From positions 1 to 14,715 of the forward strand of contig JANTHH010000047.1 of assembly GCA_024762485.1 (NCBI GenBank): a stretch of 14,715 nt of DNA. Reading direction: 5' to 3'. The DNA is from Chromatiales bacterium (GTDB lineage: Bacteria; Pseudomonadota; Gammaproteobacteria; Chromatiales; Chromatiaceae). The notes beneath the pieces are model-generated. The model had not been told where the DNA came from and did no database searches. It saw only the letters and a list, made by a program, of their open reading frames with translations. Shown in pieces: positions 14,013 to 14,715 of the stretch (positions are counted from its first letter, which is position 1; every line of letters begins with the position of its first letter). The position numbers and the translations under genes are program-made.

Positions 14013-14715
14013 TCAGTGATATTTTTCCAGGGTGAAGTGGCCGGGGGCGCGGCGCAGATGGCGTTGCATGCCCCGCTGCTTGAGCACCTCAGTGGTGTCG
14101 CTGATCATGACATTGCTGCCACAGAGCATGGCATGCGAGTCCGCTGGCCCGAGCTGGACCCCCGCGGCCTGCTCCAACGTGCCGTCGGCAAGGGTATGGG
14201 GGATACGCCGGGGCAGCGTGCCGGGTACCGCTTCGCGGGTCACCGTCGGCAGATAGTGCAGCTGCCCGGGGTGTGCCTGGCAAAGCTGTTCGATCGTCTG
14301 CCGGTAGCCCAGCTCCGCCGCAGTGCCCACCGAATGAACCAGCACCACCCGCTCGAAACGCTCGAGGGTCTGCGGCTGCCGGAGGATGGCGACGAACGGT
14401 CCCACCCCCGTGCCCGTGGCCAGCAGCCAGAGATGGCGCGCATCCGGTACCTCGTCGAGGGTGAGAAAGCCCGAGACACGCTTGTTGACCCACAGTTCAT
14501 CGCCGGGCCTCAGGCTGGCAAGGCGGGGTGACAGTGGCCCGTCCTGCACCTGGTTGAAATAGATCTCGGCGATGGCATCACCGGCGGCGCTGACCAGAGA
14601 ATAAGGTCTGGCGATGCGTTCACCGTCCACGTCGAGCCCGATACGCGCGAACTGGCCGGGTATGAACGCCGGGAGTTCTGCGGCAAAGCGCAGCGAGTGC
14701 AGGCCATCCGCCCAG
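14013..14715 (-). CDS. fpr: Ferredoxin-NADP+ reductase (partial, N-terminus beyond window)
   Basis: FAD enzyme that moves electrons between NADPH and ferredoxin or flavodoxin in the cytoplasm. 233 residues are visible; the frame enters at the right edge and ends with TGA. By memory of the E. coli Fpr (248 residues), about 15 N-terminal residues are missing. FAD-binding motif RPYSLVSAAGD is at visible residues 37-46, and PGQF at 19-22 belongs to the same domain. The NADP-binding part has WLLATGTGVGPFVAILR at about 96-112 and AMLCGSNVMISDT at about 195-207. The GTG at 14630 is internal and is not the start. The C-terminus is FTLEKYH, whereas E. coli Fpr ends in Tyr-Trp; here His replaces the terminal Trp. 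No obvious functional link to the neighbours. Confidence 0.93.
   Translation of the reverse strand, partial: WADGLHSLRFAAELPAFIPGQFARIGLDVDGERIARPYSLVSAAGDAIAEIYFNQVQDGPLSPRLASLRPGDELWVNKRVSGFLTLDEVPDARHLWLLATGTGVGPFVAILRQPQTLERFERVVLVHSVGTAAELGYRQTIEQLCQAHPGQLHYLPTVTREAVPGTLPRRIPHTLADGTLEQAAGVQLGPADSHAMLCGSNVMISDTTEVLKQRGMQRHLRRAPGHFTLEKYH

Overview
The window is high-GC DNA in which every supported gene lies on the minus strand, so transcription runs from high to low coordinates. Overlapping genes, the complete GspC-to-GspN order and an E. coli-like ferredoxin reductase suggest a gammaproteobacterium. This is inferred from protein style only; there is no rRNA or other taxonomic marker. I see no mobile elements, tRNAs, rRNAs or CRISPR arrays.

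Layout in the direction of transcription: (1) 14715-14013, a ferredoxin-NADP+ reductase (fpr) whose N-terminus is cut by the window edge, followed by a terminator-like hairpin. (2) 13821-12907, an unrecognised protein with one N-terminal membrane anchor and a long coiled coil. (3) 12841-10948, the two membrane subunits of a TRAP transporter (small DctQ-type, then large DctM-type), with no substrate-binding DctP gene beside them. (4) 10851-1, a type II secretion system (T2SS) operon in canonical order gspC-D-E-F-G-H-I-J-K-L-M-N, with gspN cut by the left edge.

The T2SS set covers most of the machine. GspD is the outer-membrane secretin. GspC links the secretin to the inner membrane. GspE is the cytoplasmic ATPase, and GspF, GspL and GspM form the inner-membrane platform. 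GspG is the major pseudopilin and GspH, I, J and K are the minor pseudopilins. GspN is an accessory protein. The prepilin peptidase (gspO/pilD) needed to process the pseudopilins, and any pilotin gene, are not in the window. Genes from gspH to gspM mostly overlap, and gspJ and gspK use GTG starts, which points to translational coupling.

The core content is a well-known system, and I did not find a convincing undescribed one. The items most worth a second look are the coiled-coil membrane protein, the TRAP pair without a binding protein, the Pro/Ala-rich tail of the secretin, the hairpin across the dctM stop codon and the unusual C-terminus of the reductase. Long plus-strand open frames opposite the gsp and dctM genes are antisense shadows.
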